DNA from: Gammaproteobacteria bacterium
GTDB taxonomy: Bacteria; Pseudomonadota; Gammaproteobacteria; DSM-16500
Direction: 5' to 3'
NCBI GenBank assembly: GCA_021324335.1
Contig: JAJPJH010000089.1
Span: forward strand, 1-37,013
DNA length: 37,013 bases
The number at the start of each line of letters is the position of its first letter. The first letter of the stretch is position 1. Below the pieces are notes generated by a model. It saw only the letters and a program-made list of their open reading frames with translations. It was not told where the DNA came from and searched no databases. Positions 9,961 to 18,752 of this stretch are shown here, in pieces. The position numbers and the translations under genes are program-made.

Positions 9961-9996
9961 TACTACAATTGTAGTACAATAGCATGCAAATTACAA
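9961..9996 (-). promoter_or_regulatory. Promoter and operator of the ParD/RelE-like operon
   Basis: On the minus strand, TTGTAA (9996-9991) and TACAAT (9973-9968) form a -35/-10 pair with a 17-bp spacer. The -10 sits inside a perfect 16-bp palindrome, TACTACAATTGTAGTA (9961-9976). A further copy of the core, CTACAATTGT, occurs at 9944-9953. This is the expected layout for antitoxin autorepression. Binding itself is inferred. Confidence 0.7.
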
Positions 9997-10024
9997 ACCT
10001 TCACTTTCTGCCGGAATCCATCCA

Positions 10025-11377
10025 ATGACAAATCCTCGCAAAATAGAAGTAGTCGCTTACAATCCACGCTGGCCTGAGTTATTCAAACAAGAAGCTGCTC
10101 GCCTCTGCCAAGCTTTAGGTCATCATCTTAAAGAAATTCACCATATCGGCAGCACGTCTATCCCTAATATGCCTGCGAAACCAGTGATCGATATGATGCT
10201 AGTATTTGAAGATTTAAGTGAAATTGATTGGATTGCCAAAAAACTAATTGAACTCAATTACCAAAATGTGCGACGTCAGATCATTCCACATCGGAGTTTT
10301 TTTACTCATCGACAAGACCCCGATATTAGATTTCATTTACATATCCATGAACGCGGCAGCCCGCAAATTAAACGCCATGTAAATTTTAGAGATTATGTCA
10401 TTGAGCATCCCGAAGATGCTAATGCGTATGCAGCACTTAAAATGGATTTAGCCAAGCGATTTCCCGAGGATATTTACAATTATGTGGTCGGTAAAGATAA
10501 ACTAGTTCAATCTATTGATGCAAAAGCAAAAAAATGGGAAGGCCGAAAAGTAGATTATCTTACTCCCAACACAGGACCTCTCGCTTCAAAATGGTCGAAC
10601 GAGAAATTAGTAAAAGCGATGGTGACAAACTATAACACTTACATGACCCATTTTGCGCAATATTTAAATCAAATTGAATTGCTTCGTATTCCTGGTTTTA
10701 CAATTGTGAATACGGGTTTAGCAGATGCTACTTTTAATTATGTACTAGATGCGGATTTTTCTTCGGCGGAGGCTGATAATAAAATTGCTGAAGTCACTCA
10801 GTATTTTCTAAAGAAAAACGTCCCTTTTTCTTGGTGGATTAGTCCTTATGATCAGCCAGATGAGTTAGCAATGTGTTTAGAACGTCACGGTTATCATAAT
10901 GCTGAAAATCATTCAGCCATGTATTTTGATTTAGACGCTTGGGATGAGCATATTGCTGATATTCCTGAATTGGAAATTGTTCCGGCGAAGGATGAAAAAA
11001 CGTTGCAAGATTTTGCGCTCGTATCAGCTCGTAATGAATACGCTTTTAAACAATATTTTTCTTGGGTCGCTTCTGTTTACACTGAAGATGATCCTATTGA
11101 GTTTTATGTAGGTTATGTGGAGGGAAAACCTATCGTGCGAGGTTTATCCTGTTATTTTGCTCAAGTTACCGGTCTCTATTGGTTAACTGATGCATCAACT
11201 AAACAGAGCATAGATTACACAATCGCTATGCAGCGATATCAGCTAAAGCGAGCTAAAGAATTGGGTTATCACGTTGCTGTTTCTCATGCATCCAGGGAAA
11301 CATATGATTTATACGTGCAATTGGGATATGAAGAATGTGAGATATTTCGAGAATTAAAGAGGAAATACAATAACTAG
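10025..11377 (+). CDS. GrpB-family domain fused to GNAT acetyltransferase
   Basis: A 450-aa two-domain protein. Residues 1-175 form a GrpB/UPF0157 domain, a nucleotidyltransferase-fold family; characteristic stretches are VVAYNPRWPELFKQEA, IHHIGSTSIPNMPAKPVIDMM and FRDYVIEHP. Residues about 185-450 look like a GNAT-type N-acetyltransferase, with the acetyl-CoA region around 375-430 (FYVGYVEGKPIVRG, GLYWLTDAST, AKELGYHVAVSHASRETYDLYVQLGYEE). GrpB proteins often stand alone; the GNAT fusion suggests both halves modify one small molecule or a shared target, perhaps for detoxification. Substrate is unknown. No clear Shine-Dalgarno precedes the ATG. It lies between two toxin-antitoxin pairs and transcribes away from the first. 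Confidence 0.82.
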   Translation: MTNPRKIEVVAYNPRWPELFKQEAARLCQALGHHLKEIHHIGSTSIPNMPAKPVIDMMLVFEDLSEIDWIAKKLIELNYQNVRRQIIPHRSFFTHRQDPDIRFHLHIHERGSPQIKRHVNFRDYVIEHPEDANAYAALKMDLAKRFPEDIYNYVVGKDKLVQSIDAKAKKWEGRKVDYLTPNTGPLASKWSNEKLVKAMVTNYNTYMTHFAQYLNQIELLRIPGFTIVNTGLADATFNYVLDADFSSAEADNKIAEVTQYFLKKNVPFSWWISPYDQPDELAMCLERHGYHNAENHSAMYFDLDAWDEHIADIPELEIVPAKDEKTLQDFALVSARNEYAFKQYFSWVASVYTEDDPIEFYVGYVEGKPIVRGLSCYFAQVTGLYWLTDASTKQSIDYTIAMQRYQLKRAKELGYHVAVSHASRETYDLYVQLGYEECEIFRELKRKYNN

Positions 11378-11500
11378 CTCTATATTTAATTTACTTACAT
11401 CGGACGCTGCATGCTGAATATATTCTCAATAACAGCATAGTCCATATAGCCAAGCGTTGCGATTGATTTGATTTTTGTTACATCAATATTTACATGGCTA

Positions 11501-11899
11501 TCAAAGCTCTCGTAACAATTTCTCTGCCGCCTCAGCCAACAGTGCTGATCTCGTTTTATGCTGACTATCTGCTGCCACATCAATAGCATGTAACAATGCA
11601 CTATCAATAGTGATATTCACTCTCTGAGCTTTTCCAGAAGGCATAATAATGGAAACGAAGAGCGGAATACACCCTTTGGCATCTGGTAATTTTATTATGT
11701 TATCTAACGATGATGCCGCAGGAATTATTTCTCCTTCTTCTATCATTAGCTCAATATGCGCTATCAATCCTTCTTTAGCATTTTTTCGGGCCTCATCTAA
11801 AGAATCACCTGCTGAGCCGAGGCCAGGAAAGTCTGGAAAAAAAACAGTATAACCATCATCAACTTTTTCAGCTAACCCAATATATTCAATAACCATCAT
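11501..11899 (-). CDS. hicB: HicB-family antitoxin
   Basis: A 132-aa antitoxin. Residues 1-55 form the HicB partial RNase H-like fold (EYIGLAEKVDDGYTVFFPDFPGLGSAGDSLDEARKNA), where the FPDFPGL motif is diagnostic. Residues about 92-130 (AQRVNITIDSALLHAIDVAADSQ...) look like a ribbon-helix-helix DNA-binding tail. It lies downstream of hicA on the minus strand, with its ATG (11899) overlapping the hicA stop and a strong GAGGAGG Shine-Dalgarno inside hicA. Known HicB proteins bind HicA and repress their own promoter. A second ATG three bases later is also possible. Confidence 0.9.
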   Translation of the reverse strand: MMVIEYIGLAEKVDDGYTVFFPDFPGLGSAGDSLDEARKNAKEGLIAHIELMIEEGEIIPAASSLDNIIKLPDAKGCIPLFVSIIMPSGKAQRVNITIDSALLHAIDVAADSQHKTRSALLAEAAEKLLREL

Positions 11900-12099
11900 T
11901 TATTCCTCCTCAATCCTGCTTGTTTTAAGATGCTATTTAATAGCCCTTTGCCTAGTTGATTTTTAGGATGAGGCACAGTCACAATTCCATTTTTTTCCGC
12001 ATGTTTAAAATGATGATGGCTACCAGTTACTCTCACTTCATACCATCCATCATCCCTTAAGCGCCTGATAACTTCCCGACTACTATATGTTTTGCTCAT
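11896..12099 (-). CDS. hicA: HicA-family mRNA interferase toxin
   Basis: A 67-aa toxin with a double-stranded-RNA-binding-like fold. The family landmarks are all visible: SSREVIRRLRDDGWYEVRVTGSHHHFKH with the catalytic His in GSHHHF (His28), then VTVPHPKNQLGKGLLNSILKQAGL. HicA cleaves mRNA and tmRNA without needing the ribosome. It is the first gene of a hicA-hicB operon whose stop overlaps the antitoxin start. Length is normal for the family and the active site is intact, so the pair is probably functional. Confidence 0.92.
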   Translation of the reverse strand: MSKTYSSREVIRRLRDDGWYEVRVTGSHHHFKHAEKNGIVTVPHPKNQLGKGLLNSILKQAGLRRNK

Positions 12100-12114
12100 C
12101 CTATGCCCTTTCTA

Positions 12115-12139
12115 ATTATACGCATTTTTAGTGTGTATA
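12115..12139 (-). promoter_or_regulatory. hicAB -10 element and putative operator
   Basis: On the minus strand a perfect TATAAT (12120-12115) lies 16 bases before the hicA ATG. It overlaps an inverted repeat, TATACGCA...TGTGTATA (12117-12139, 7 of 8 arm bases paired). No good -35 is seen. This is probably the HicB-regulated promoter; binding is inferred. Confidence 0.5.
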
Positions 12140-12209
12140 GAGAAAAAATTAACGACGTGAAATAGCTTATTGAAACAAGAGAGGAAATTTTAGAAAAAAC
12201 TCCAAAAGG

Positions 12210-12285
12210 TGGCGTCCCCACGGGGATTCGAACCCCGGTTACCGCCGTGAAAGGGCGATGTCCTAGGCCTCTAGACGATGGGGAC
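12210..12285 (-). tRNA. tRNA-Glu (TTC)
   Basis: A full cloverleaf on the minus strand. The acceptor 5' GTCCCCA pairs with TGGGGAC. The anticodon stem-loop CGCC-CTTTCAC-GGCG gives anticodon TTC. The T arm is CCGGGGTTCGAATCCCCG-like. The 3' CCA is encoded. It lies downstream of gltX on the same strand, so the enzyme and its cognate tRNA may share a transcript. Confidence 0.95.
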
Positions 12286-12302
12286 GTACTATGTGACGTC
12301 AC

Positions 12303-12375
<73 letters not shown>

Positions 12376-12427
12376 GTAATGGCTTACGAGAACCGCGATT
12401 CTAGGTACCAAGTCCTTGTTTGTCAAC

Positions 12428-13801
12428 CTAAAAAATCACTTTATTTAATCTAGTTATCGCTCGCTCTCTTCCAATGAGCAAAATAGTGACATCAATAGGC
12501 GGAGAAACGGTCCCACCCGTCATAGCGACACGTACAGCTGGTGCTAATTTGCCTAATTTTAGGCCTTGGGCATCTGCTACGCGCTGCAATACACCGTGTA
12601 TAGATTCTTTCGTCCAGTCGGGTAGCGTGGCTAAGCCATCACGAACTAAGGTTAAAGCGGGCATCAGTTCGGCAGGGAAATGAGACTTCATCTCTTCGCT
12701 CATGACAACATCCTCATAAAAATACCGACTCCGCTCCGCCATTTCGCGCAACGTCTTCGTACGCTCGCATTGAGCACGAATGACATCAATTAAGGCTGGG
12801 CCATTGTTGGTATCAACCCCCTGCTTCTCCATATGCCAAGCAAATTCTTTCGCTACATGAGCTGGGTCGCTGGTTTTAATGTAGTGCTGATTCAACCACA
12901 GCAATTTTTCTGGATTAAAAGCAGCAGGCGCTCGATTGATGTCGTTAATATCAAAATAGTGAATTAACTCATCGATTGAAAAAATTTCCTGATCCCCGTG
13001 CGACCACCCTAAGCGCGCCAGATAATTGAGCAATGCTTCCGGCAAAAAGCCATCTTCTCGATATTGCATCACCCCCACGGCGCCGTGCCGTTTGGAAAGC
13101 CGCTTACCATCACTACCTAAAATCATGGGAACATGCGCGTAAAGCGGCGGCGTGGCACTGAGTGCTCGCAATATATTGATCTGTCTAGGCGTATTATTGA
13201 TATGATCATCACCCCGTATGACATGCGTGATGTTCATATCTAAATCATCCACGACGACAGTAAAATTATAGGTAGGCGTCCCATCACTGCGAGCAATAAT
13301 TAAGTCATCTAATTCCGCATTCGCAAACGTTAATTTGCCACGGACTAAATCATCAAATTCCACTGCTCCTGTGGTCGGATTTTTAAATCGTACACAAAAA
13401 CTACCTTCACCCGGCTCACTCCTATCCCGGCAAAAACCATCGTAACGTGGCTTCTCTTTTCTAGCCATTTGCGCTTCACGTAGCGCTTCAAGGCGCTCTT
13501 TCGAGCAATAGCATTTGTATGCTTTCCCTTCTGCCAACATCTGCTGAATGACTTCATGATAGCGGTCAAATCGTTTGGTCTGATAAAACGGGCCTTCCTC
13601 ATAATCTAAATTCAACCAGGCCATCCCATCTAAAATCGCCTGGACGGATTCTTGGGTCGAACGCTCGAGATCGGTATCTTCAATGCGTAAAATAAACGTT
13701 CCTTTCATCTTGCGAGCATAAAGCCAACAGTATAAAGCGGTACGTGCGCCGCCAATATGTAAATAGCCAGTGGGACTCGGTGCAAATCGTGTACGAACCA
13801 T
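12428..13801 (-). CDS. gltX: Glutamate--tRNA ligase
   Basis: A class I aminoacyl-tRNA synthetase (457 aa) that charges tRNA-Glu in the cytoplasm. The N-terminus shows [20 protein letters not shown] with the HIGH-type signature HIGG at residues 15-18, and the KMSKS-type loop appears as [10 protein letters not shown]. The length is normal for a discriminating bacterial GluRS. The ATG sits at the start of the conserved [12 protein letters not shown]. tRNA-Ala and tRNA-Glu follow on the same strand 52 bases after the stop. Some gammaproteobacteria carry two GltX copies; which one this is cannot be decided from the window. Confidence 0.97.
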   Translation of the reverse strand: MVRTRFAPSPTGYLHIGGARTALYCWLYARKMKGTFILRIEDTDLERSTQESVQAILDGMAWLNLDYEEGPFYQTKRFDRYHEVIQQMLAEGKAYKCYCSKERLEALREAQMARKEKPRYDGFCRDRSEPGEGSFCVRFKNPTTGAVEFDDLVRGKLTFANAELDDLIIARSDGTPTYNFTVVVDDLDMNITHVIRGDDHINNTPRQINILRALSATPPLYAHVPMILGSDGKRLSKRHGAVGVMQYREDGFLPEALLNYLARLGWSHGDQEIFSIDELIHYFDINDINRAPAAFNPEKLLWLNQHYIKTSDPAHVAKEFAWHMEKQGVDTNNGPALIDVIRAQCERTKTLREMAERSRYFYEDVVMSEEMKSHFPAELMPALTLVRDGLATLPDWTKESIHGVLQRVADAQGLKLGKLAPAVRVAMTGGTVSPPIDVTILLIGRERAITRLNKVIF

Positions 13802-13908
13802 AATTCATGCCTTTGTTTTTGTTGTCCAACGTAAAGGCGGCTATTGTAACAGAGATCCTAAAACAAATTGACCTTTCTACCCCTCCACCCTAAAATGGCC
13901 GGTCTAGC

Positions 13909-13980
13909 GGGCGATTAGCTCAGCGGGAGAGCACTACCTTCACACGGTAGGGGTCAGTGGTTCGATCCCACTATCGCCCA
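13909..13980 (+). tRNA. tRNA-Val (CAC)
   Basis: The acceptor GGGCGAT pairs perfectly with ATCGCCC. The anticodon arm CTACC-TTCACAC-GGTAG gives CAC, reading GTG. The T arm is GTGGTTCGATCCCAC. The discriminator A is followed by TTC, so CCA is not encoded. It precedes a membrane-protein gene by 30 bases. Confidence 0.95.
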
Positions 13981-14010
13981 TTCAGCTATCATCTAACCGT
14001 CGAGGTGGGT

Positions 14011-14529
14011 ATGACACAGTCGATCTGGGATACAATTGCAAATACGCCTTGGTGGGTTTACGTCATTTTTATCTTCTTACTCCGAGCAGGGTTATCGGCT
14101 ACTAAACCACGGACTGTCCCTCTTCGCAGCTTTTTTGTCCTGCCTGCAATTTTAATTCCCCTCTCCCTCATCAATTTCTTCATAGATGTTAATTTAACGC
14201 CTACCAATGTCGGCATGTGGTTAGGGGCCTTATTAGTAGGAATACTATTAGGCAAGGTGCAATTCCGCCTGCTGCGTATCAAGGCTATCCCTAAAGAAGC
14301 GAAACTTCATGTACCCGGCTCATGGAGTTTGCTCATCGTATTGCTGGTAATTTTTCTAACGCGATATTATTACGGCCATGAAATGGCCATTGACCCTGAT
14401 GTGTTGAAGCAGCCGAAATGGATGATGGCGATGTTCTTGGCTTATGGCTTTTTTACTGGCCTTTTTATCGGCCGAGCGATTTCTGCTGTACGGTGCGTTA
14501 AAAGTGGACCTTTTGTAGCCACTGCCTAA
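14011..14529 (+). CDS. Small integral membrane protein, DUF6622-like
   Basis: A 172-aa protein of unknown function with about five membrane helices (roughly 14-32, 41-60, 68-86, 104-121 and 138-158). The N-terminus, NTPWWVYVIFIFLLRAGLSATKPRTVPLRSFFVLPA, resembles the DUF6622 family from memory. The start is set at ATG 14011, which has GAGG six bases upstream; an ATG at 13957 would begin inside tRNA-Val. Its stop overlaps that of the convergent deacetylase-fold gene by 4 bases. No catalytic residues are apparent. Confidence 0.8.
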   Translation: MTQSIWDTIANTPWWVYVIFIFLLRAGLSATKPRTVPLRSFFVLPAILIPLSLINFFIDVNLTPTNVGMWLGALLVGILLGKVQFRLLRIKAIPKEAKLHVPGSWSLLIVLLVIFLTRYYYGHEMAIDPDVLKQPKWMMAMFLAYGFFTGLFIGRAISAVRCVKSGPFVATA

Positions 14530-15446
14530 ATTACCATCGCCTCTACATGCGCCGGTACACACTCTGCTAGTACTTCTAAGTTATAACCGCCCTCTAAGAC
14601 TGAAATCATTTTCCCTTCACAATGGACTTTCGCTATTTTCGCGATCTGTTCCGTTAACCACACATAATCCTCTTTAGTTAACCCTAATTCCGCCAGCGGA
14701 TCATTTTTGTGCGCATCAAACCCAGCAGAAAAAAAGATTAATTGCGGCCGAAAAGCGGCGATCTTATCAAACCATGCCGCTTGCACTCGCTGCCGAAATA
14801 CATCGCCCCTCGTAGCAGCCTCTAAGGGGACACTTAAGATATGATCACTATCCATTTCTTCGTCATAACCAGGATAAAAAGGATATTGAAAACTGGAACA
14901 GTACATCACCTGTTTATTTTGCTGAAAAATATTCTGCGTCCCATTCCCATGGTGGACATCAAAATCGACTATCACAATCCGCTCGAGATGATACTTCTCC
15001 AGCGCATATAAGGCTCCTATTGCCACATTATTAAAAAAGCAAAATCCCATCGCCTGCTCTCGCTCCGCATGATGCCCAGGTGGCCGGATATTACAAAATA
15101 CAGCTTGTGCTTCATGCCGCATCACGCTATCCACCGCTAATATGACCGCACCTACTGCTCTTAAAGCCGCATTTAAAGTGTAAGGATTCATGTAGGTATC
15201 CATATCAATCTGGATTAAGCCTTCTTTCGGCACATTGGATATAACCCAATCGAGATACCGTTTATCATGCGCAGGCATTAAGTACTCTTTGTTAGCCATT
15301 GGCGCTTCTAAAAACTTTACCGGCACCTTGAAAGGGTAATGGGTTAGGGCTTCTTGTATCACTTTGACCCGTTCAGGACATTCAGGATGACCTTCAGTTG
15401 CGGTATGCAACAGGCAATCAGGGTGAGAAATAATGGCGATAGTCAT
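14526..15446 (-). CDS. Histone deacetylase-fold (AcuC/acetylpolyamine amidohydrolase-like) hydrolase
   Basis: A zinc-dependent deacetylase of the arginase/deacetylase superfamily (306 aa). The catalytic and metal residues are intact: His125-His126 in RPPGHHAE, Asp163 and His165 in DFDVHHGNGTQ, Asp244 in FSAGFDAHKNDPL, and the closing EGGYN. The start is taken at ATG 15446, after GGAGG with seven bases of spacing; the first residues (IAIISHPDCLLHTATEGHPECPERV) match the family's usual N-terminus, while an upstream ATG (15512) adds an unconserved stretch. Bacterial members act on acetylpolyamines, acetoin-pathway proteins or acetyl-lysine. No secretion feature was seen, so it is most likely a cytoplasmic metabolic enzyme. 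It is divergently arranged with murF. Confidence 0.92.
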   Translation of the reverse strand: MTIAIISHPDCLLHTATEGHPECPERVKVIQEALTHYPFKVPVKFLEAPMANKEYLMPAHDKRYLDWVISNVPKEGLIQIDMDTYMNPYTLNAALRAVGAVILAVDSVMRHEAQAVFCNIRPPGHHAEREQAMGFCFFNNVAIGALYALEKYHLERIVIVDFDVHHGNGTQNIFQQNKQVMYCSSFQYPFYPGYDEEMDSDHILSVPLEAATRGDVFRQRVQAAWFDKIAAFRPQLIFFSAGFDAHKNDPLAELGLTKEDYVWLTEQIAKIAKVHCEGKMISVLEGGYNLEVLAECVPAHVEAMVI

Positions 15447-15524
15447 TAAGATAGCCTCCGATGGCTGCCTTTCATTCTGATTTTTCCTCAAAAATGATAT
15501 TATACGCCTCAATTAATTTTTAAT

Positions 15525-16889
15525 ATGGACTTTTTCCCAATGATACAAATGACTCTCGCACAGGCAGCTGCTCTCCTGGGAACGCCTTCACCCACTATGG
15601 ACAAACCATTTCGCGGTCTCAGTATTGATACCCGAACGATAGAGCCTGGTAATTTATTTGTGGCGATTAAAGGGGAGCGAGTAGATAGCCATGATTTGCT
15701 GGCAGAAGCTTATCAAAAAGGTGCTGCAGCAGCGCTGGTGATGCGCGCGGGAGATTCACCGTTACCGCAAATTCAGGTAAAAGATACCGTGATTGCAATG
15801 GGTCAATTGGCCTCTGCTTGGCGTCAGCAGCATACCCTTCCTGTGATTGCCGTGACAGGCAGTAATGGCAAAACCACGCTTAAAAACATGATCGCTTCCA
15901 TTCTCACCGCTGCCTGCCAGGGGGATACTACTCAGGTACTCGCTACCCGGGGGAATTTCAATAATCATTTTGGCTTACCCTTAACGCTCTCCCGCTTGGA
16001 TGTCACTCATCGCTATGCGGTAATTGAGATGGGCATGAATCATTTTGGCGAAATTGCTTATCTGACCAAACTCACACGACCTCAAGTTGCCGTCATTACG
16101 AATGCCGCTTCCGCCCATATAGAAGGTGTGGGTAGTGTAGCCGGTGTGGCAGAAGCTAAATCAGAAATTTTCCTAGGTTTACCTCCTAACGGCATCGCTA
16201 TTCTCAATCGTGATGATGCTTTCTTTACCTTCTGGCGAGAAAAAATCGGCCAACGCCCTTATCTTACCTTCGGATTTCATCCCGATGCAGATATCAGCAT
16301 TCTCTCACAAGAAACAGCTACCCAAGAGCTCACCTTACGCACCCCTAAAGGGAATGTTGCTATTCATCTGCCGTTGCTAGGAAAACATAATATATTAAAT
16401 ATGCTAGCTGCTGCTGCCGCTACGTTTGCGGTTGGTATTGATCTTGCTGCTATTCAAACCGGCTTGGAAAAAGTCGCTCCCGCACCCGGGCGATTGCAAA
16501 TGCATACGCTCCCTAATGGCGTCAAGATTATTGATGATACTTACAATGCCAATCCTGTCTCACTACAAGCCGCTGTTGAAACGCTCGCTACATTTACCGG
16601 TAAAAAAATTCTGGTGCTAGGTGATATGAAAGAATTAGGGAATGAAGCTACATCGCTGCATCATTCAGCAGGCGAAAAAATTCGTCAGGCAGGAATCGAT
16701 TATCTTTTTACCTATGGCGAGCTAAGTGCGAATACGGCGCAAGCATTTGGTGAAGGTGCTTATCACTTCAATGAGCAAGATAAATTGGTCAATGCATTGA
16801 AACCCTTTTTATATAATCAAACGACGATTTTAGTAAAAGGTTCACGCTCCATGCGTATGGAAAAAGTGATCGCTGAATTAATTCAGTAA
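15525..16889 (+). CDS. murF: UDP-N-acetylmuramoyl-tripeptide--D-alanyl-D-alanine ligase
   Basis: The Mur ligase that adds D-Ala-D-Ala to the UDP-MurNAc tripeptide in the last cytoplasmic step of peptidoglycan precursor synthesis. Domain order is normal: an N-terminal uridine-binding domain (SIDTRTIEPGNLFVAIKGERVDSHDL), the ATP P-loop TGSNGKTT (residues 111-118), the central region with MGMNHFGEI, and the C-terminal domain with DDTYNANPVSL and LGDMKELG. The start is uncertain: ATG 15525, 15540 and 15549 are in frame and none has a clear Shine-Dalgarno; 15540 best fits relatives that begin MI.MTL. murE and mraY are not adjacent, so the usual cell-wall cluster is broken up here. Confidence 0.95.
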   Translation: MDFFPMIQMTLAQAAALLGTPSPTMDKPFRGLSIDTRTIEPGNLFVAIKGERVDSHDLLAEAYQKGAAAALVMRAGDSPLPQIQVKDTVIAMGQLASAWRQQHTLPVIAVTGSNGKTTLKNMIASILTAACQGDTTQVLATRGNFNNHFGLPLTLSRLDVTHRYAVIEMGMNHFGEIAYLTKLTRPQVAVITNAASAHIEGVGSVAGVAEAKSEIFLGLPPNGIAILNRDDAFFTFWREKIGQRPYLTFGFHPDADISILSQETATQELTLRTPKGNVAIHLPLLGKHNILNMLAAAAATFAVGIDLAAIQTGLEKVAPAPGRLQMHTLPNGVKIIDDTYNANPVSLQAAVETLATFTGKKILVLGDMKELGNEATSLHHSAGEKIRQAGIDYLFTYGELSANTAQAFGEGAYHFNEQDKLVNALKPFLYNQTTILVKGSRSMRMEKVIAELIQ

Positions 16890-16922
16890 AACAAAATAAT
16901 GAAATGAGAGGAGTGATTCTTA

Positions 16923-18386
16923 ATGACTATTAAAACGTCTATTGCTATTGCCTATGGCGATGGCATCGGCCCCGAAATTATGCGAGCAACACTTCATATT
17001 CTTCAAGCAGCACAGGCTCAAATTGAACCGGTGGTAATTGAAGTCGGCGAAAAAATTTATCAGCAAGGTTATACCTCCGGTATTCCTGATTCAGCTTGGG
17101 ACGTATTAAAACGAACAAAAGTGCTACTTAAAGGACCTATTACCACACCCCAAGGCGGTGGATATAAAAGTTTAAATGTCACTCTACGTAAAACGCTTGG
17201 TTTATTTGCAAATGTACGACCTTGTGTTTCCTATGCACCTTATGTGGAAACGACCTGCAGCAATATCGACTTAGTGATTGTGCGTGAAAATGAAGAAGAT
17301 TTATATGCGGGGATTGAACACCGGCAAACAGACGAAGTTTATCAATGCTTGAAAATAGTGAGCCGTCCTGGCTGTGAGCAGATTATTCGTTATGCGTTTG
17401 AATACGCGCAAAAGTTTAATCGTAAGAAAGTGACTTGCTTAAGCAAAGATAACATTATGAAAATGACGGATGGCTTATTTCATCGCGTTTTCAATGAAAT
17501 TGCAGCTGACTATCCTACCATTCAACATGAACATCTGATTGTTGATATTGGTACCGCTTTAATTGCCTGTCAGCCGGAACGTTTTGATGTCATCGTCACG
17601 TTGAATTTATATGGTGATATCATTTCGGACGTGGCAGCTCAAGTAGCAGGTTCAGTAGGACTGGGGGGATCTGCGAATATTGGTAATCAAATGGCGATGT
17701 TTGAAGCGATTCATGGTTCTGCACCGGATATCGCTGGAAAAAATCTCGCGAATCCTTCGGGACTATTGAATGCAGCAATCCAAATGCTAGTGCATATTAA
17801 CCAACCGCTGGTGGCGACGGCGATAGAGAATGCGTGGCTGAAAACCTTAGAGGATGGTATTCATACTGGCGATATTTATTCACCGACATATAGTAAGCAA
17901 AAAGTCGGGACACAAGAATTTGCTGATGCCGTGATTGCACGGCTCGGACAGCGGCCTTCACATTTTAAACCGGCGGATTATAAACCAGGAGCGTATACAA
18001 AGATTGAATGCTATGGCGAGAGGCCGCAGGTACGAAGTAAGAAAGAATTAGTGGGAGTGGATATTTTTATTGATAACCCCACTGATATACCTGCCAATGA
18101 ATTGGCGGCTAAGCTGGGTGCGCTGGATACCTCTTTGCAATTGATTGTAATTACTAGCCGTGGCCTAAAGATATGGCCGAATAGCACCATTGAAGCACCT
18201 TATGTCCGACATTGCTGTTGCCGGTTTCAATCAGGGAGTGAGGTGAATCAGTTAAGCGCGATTGGGCAAGAGGAGATTATTAAGCTGCTTTCAGCGTTGA
18301 ATGGGGCGGGGATAGAGGTGATTAAGACAGAGAATCTTTACACGTTTGATGGGCAGTTGGGGTTTACGTTAGCGCAGGGGCAGTAA
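16923..18386 (+). CDS. icd: Isocitrate dehydrogenase, long form with C-terminal extension
   Basis: A beta-decarboxylating dehydrogenase of the isocitrate/isopropylmalate family (487 aa), catalysing isocitrate to 2-oxoglutarate in the TCA cycle. The visible signatures are YGDGIGPEIM, substrate contacts in SLNVTLRKTLGLFANVRPC, VRENEEDLYAGIE, and the nucleotide loop EAIHGSAPDIAGKNLANPSG. After the catalytic domain (to about residue 335) there is a roughly 150-residue C-terminal domain, as in Thermus and Rickettsia type enzymes and unlike the 416-aa E. coli Icd. Coenzyme preference is not assigned. AGAGGAG lies upstream of the ATG. Confidence 0.88.
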   Translation: MTIKTSIAIAYGDGIGPEIMRATLHILQAAQAQIEPVVIEVGEKIYQQGYTSGIPDSAWDVLKRTKVLLKGPITTPQGGGYKSLNVTLRKTLGLFANVRPCVSYAPYVETTCSNIDLVIVRENEEDLYAGIEHRQTDEVYQCLKIVSRPGCEQIIRYAFEYAQKFNRKKVTCLSKDNIMKMTDGLFHRVFNEIAADYPTIQHEHLIVDIGTALIACQPERFDVIVTLNLYGDIISDVAAQVAGSVGLGGSANIGNQMAMFEAIHGSAPDIAGKNLANPSGLLNAAIQMLVHINQPLVATAIENAWLKTLEDGIHTGDIYSPTYSKQKVGTQEFADAVIARLGQRPSHFKPADYKPGAYTKIECYGERPQVRSKKELVGVDIFIDNPTDIPANELAAKLGALDTSLQLIVITSRGLKIWPNSTIEAPYVRHCCCRFQSGSEVNQLSAIGQEEIIKLLSALNGAGIEVIKTENLYTFDGQLGFTLAQGQ

Positions 18387-18479
18387 GTGGAAAGTTGACG
18401 CCTGGTAACGGTGATCATTAAGTTGCATATGTGAAGATTTTAAGCTACCTTTTCTCCAGCCAAATAAGGGGGGACTGTT

Positions 18480-18752
18480 GTGACACAAAAGCCGAATAAA
18501 TTACCTCATCTAGAAGAATCCTTAGCTGAGATTTCTCAGTTAATCGAGAAGATGGAACATGGTGAACTGACCTTAGAGCAATCGCTGAATCAATTTGAGC
18601 GCGGGATTGTTTTAATCAAGCATTGCCAAAAAATCTTGAAAGAAGCAGAGCAAAAAGTCCAAATTCTCGTCCAACAAAATAATCAGGAATGCTTGGTGGC
18701 TTATGATGAAGAACAGGGAAAGAGCACAGGAACCAGTGAAAGTAATGAATGA
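18480..18752 (+). CDS. xseB: Exodeoxyribonuclease VII small subunit
   Basis: A 90-aa helical protein with the family core LEESLAEISQLIEKMEHGELTLEQSLNQFERGIVLIKHCQKIL. It binds XseA to form the nuclease that degrades single-stranded DNA from either end. Translation begins at GTG 18480 with AGGGGGG ahead. It overlaps ispA, the standard gammaproteobacterial xseB-ispA order. xseA is not in the window. Confidence 0.93.
   Translation: MTQKPNKLPHLEESLAEISQLIEKMEHGELTLEQSLNQFERGIVLIKHCQKILKEAEQKVQILVQQNNQECLVAYDEEQGKSTGTSESNE

Noticed and set aside
11395..11607. 70-codon minus-strand frame ending after the hicB gene
   Set aside because: Most of it overlaps hicB in another frame, it has no ribosome binding site, and the unique part resembles no family I know.
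14526..15446. Deacetylase-fold protein as a histone-targeting secreted effector
   Set aside because: The family is common in free-living bacteria with metabolic roles, and no translocation or nuclear signal is visible.
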